Shown here piece after piece: positions 63,089 to 64,000 of a DNA stretch of 64,000 nt (within the stretch, counting starts at the first letter, position 1; every line of letters starts with the position of its first letter). Source of the stretch: Pseudoalteromonas piscicida (GTDB lineage Bacteria > Pseudomonadota > Gammaproteobacteria > Enterobacterales > Alteromonadaceae). Position numbers and translations under genes: made by a program. Where the stretch lies: positions 3,526,501-3,590,500 of the forward strand of contig NZ_CP011924.1 of the NCBI RefSeq assembly GCF_000238315.3, given 5' to 3'. The notes beneath the pieces are model-generated. The model saw only the letters and a list, made by a program, of their open reading frames with translations. It made no database searches and had not been told where the DNA came from.

Positions 63089-63973
63089 TTAATTCCAAGA
63101 TAAAATCGTTTCGTTCGCGCGAGTGATCGCATCGGTATGGGTGAGTTCCAAATGTGTCAGTGGCGGGCGCAAGTTTGGACTTGTGAGCTTCCCTTGCAAG
63201 TGCATTAACACTTTGACTGGTATGGGATTTGCCACTGCAAATAAGCTATTTGCAGCTTCTGACCAAGTGGTAAATAAATTAGGAGAGGTGCCGCTTAACG
63301 AGCGCCTTACAAATTCTGCGGTTTGCTGTGGCCATGCATTTGCCGCAACAGACACTAGCCCCGTTGCACCTGCTTGTGCAAAGTAGGGCATTAAGCCATC
63401 GTCGCCGCTATAGATGGCGACATCAGGTGCTGCCTGACGAAATGCTTCAAAGGTGGCAATATCACCACTGGCTTCTTTTAGTGCCCACAGATTAGGGTGG
63501 CAAGCTAGTTCGCCGAGTAGGTCAGGGGCGATAGCAACGGCACTGCGACCAGGTACATTGTAGAGCATGCAAGGGTTGTGGCTCTCATCGAGTAGTGTGC
63601 TAAACCAATGCGTCAGACCAACTTTGCCGGGCTTTGCGTAGATTGGTGAGCCAAGTAAGAGTGCATCAATGGGCTGCGTATTACAAAAGCGCACCCATTG
63701 TGTTTGCTGCTCAAGATTACTGCCGCCAACGGCAACCATGAGTGGTACGCTTGGGGCGAGCTGGCAAACAAACTCAACGATTTGTTGCTGCTCTTGTTGG
63801 GTAAGCGCAAGGCCTTCGCCGGTACTGCCTAGTAAAAGAATACCGTTACGAGCTTGCTCTTGATCGCGTACAAGCGTCGTTAATGCGCCAAAATCAACCT
63901 GATTTTCAGCATCAAAAGGCGTTACTAAAGCAGTCCACAACGGATAGTCAGATAAATTGAATTGTGATTTCAT
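63089..63973 (-). CDS. dapA: 4-hydroxy-tetrahydrodipicolinate synthase-like protein (DapA)
   Basis: A 294-residue TIM-barrel aldolase of the DapA/NanA family. It has ALVTPFDAENQVDFGAL near the N-terminus, LGSTGEGLALT (about residues 47-57; canonical GTTGESATL), the catalytic Tyr in YNVPGRS (about 137-143) and Schiff-base Lys in ALKEASG (about 166-172). DapA condenses pyruvate with aspartate semialdehyde. It is the first visible gene of the operon, 10 bp before dapD; the upstream region leaves the window after 27 bp. The G-S-T-G-E-G change suggests an atypical member. Confidence 0.85.
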   Translation of the reverse strand: MKSQFNLSDYPLWTALVTPFDAENQVDFGALTTLVRDQEQARNGILLLGSTGEGLALTQQEQQQIVEFVCQLAPSVPLMVAVGGSNLEQQTQWVRFCNTQPIDALLLGSPIYAKPGKVGLTHWFSTLLDESHNPCMLYNVPGRSAVAIAPDLLGELACHPNLWALKEASGDIATFEAFRQAAPDVAIYSGDDGLMPYFAQAGATGLVSVAANAWPQQTAEFVRRSLSGTSPNLFTTWSEAANSLFAVANPIPVKVLMHLQGKLTSPNLRPPLTHLELTHTDAITRANETILSWN

Positions 63974-64000
63974 CTCTACCGAACTTAAATCATGTTCGGA

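Overview
The window looks like a chromosomal segment of a marine gammaproteobacterium, most probably Pseudoalteromonas or a close Alteromonadales relative. I infer this from gene order (nudE-cysQ, yheS/yheT/yheU/yheV/slyX/fkpA, murB-birA-coaX-tRNA-tuf, yihY-pip-dtd-fabY), AT-rich intergenic DNA and short TACCAATT-ended repeats. No phage, plasmid backbone, transposase gene or CRISPR array was seen.

Layout. 1-2.8 kb: nucleotide housekeeping (dimeric dUTPase, YrfG, NudE, CysQ). 2.85-3.85 kb: three identical initiator-tRNA genes embedded in 242-bp repeats with degenerate tRNA-like pieces, then 83-bp repeats carrying tRNA 3'-end sequence. 4-14.3 kb: a chemoreceptor, a dipeptidase, the yhe cluster, slyX, a WD40 lipoprotein, fkpA and rsd. 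14.4-17.4 kb: a candidate small RNA and a perfect 1300-bp tandem duplication of hemE ending at a MITE-like element. 17.4-25.4 kb: M1 aminopeptidase, murB, birA and coaX, with a perfect 1368-bp tandem duplication that yields a truncated birA and a second coaX, then four tRNAs and tuf. 25.4-31.5 kb: a REP-like array, a TAXI-TRAP transporter and plsB. 31.7-36.9 kb: the S10 ribosomal-protein operon with a leader attenuator, ending at rpsQ, followed by four 450-bp tandem repeats made of an rpsQ 3' end plus a MITE. 39-45.2 kb: a chemoreceptor and a CrbS/CrbR-like two-component system whose kinase gene carries one in-frame stop. 45.3-52.5 kb: a TonB receptor facing a five-gene 3-hydroxybutyrate/ketone-body operon (GntP-type permease, exported MetX-like hydrolase, bdhA, scoA, scoB). 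53-59.8 kb: lipoproteins, a YihY-Pip fusion, dtd, a spermidine-synthase-like protein, FabY and phospholipase A. 60-64 kb: a tight operon with dapA-, dapD- and lysA-like genes and an M14 desuccinylase.

The strongest leads are: (a) four separate tandem amplifications, all involving essential translation or cofactor loci; (b) the stop codon splitting the CrbS-like kinase beside its likely metabolic targets; (c) the compact DAP/lysine-like operon with an unusual desuccinylase, which could be a specialised amino-acid pathway; (d) a candidate small RNA between rsd and hemE; (e) paired FNR-type sites placed as for a class II promoter before a 48-residue membrane protein. The tuf and S10 loci also lack their usual downstream neighbours (secE-nusG and rplN-spc), so rearrangement or mis-assembly near repeats should be considered. 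All positions and motifs were read by eye; no searches were run.
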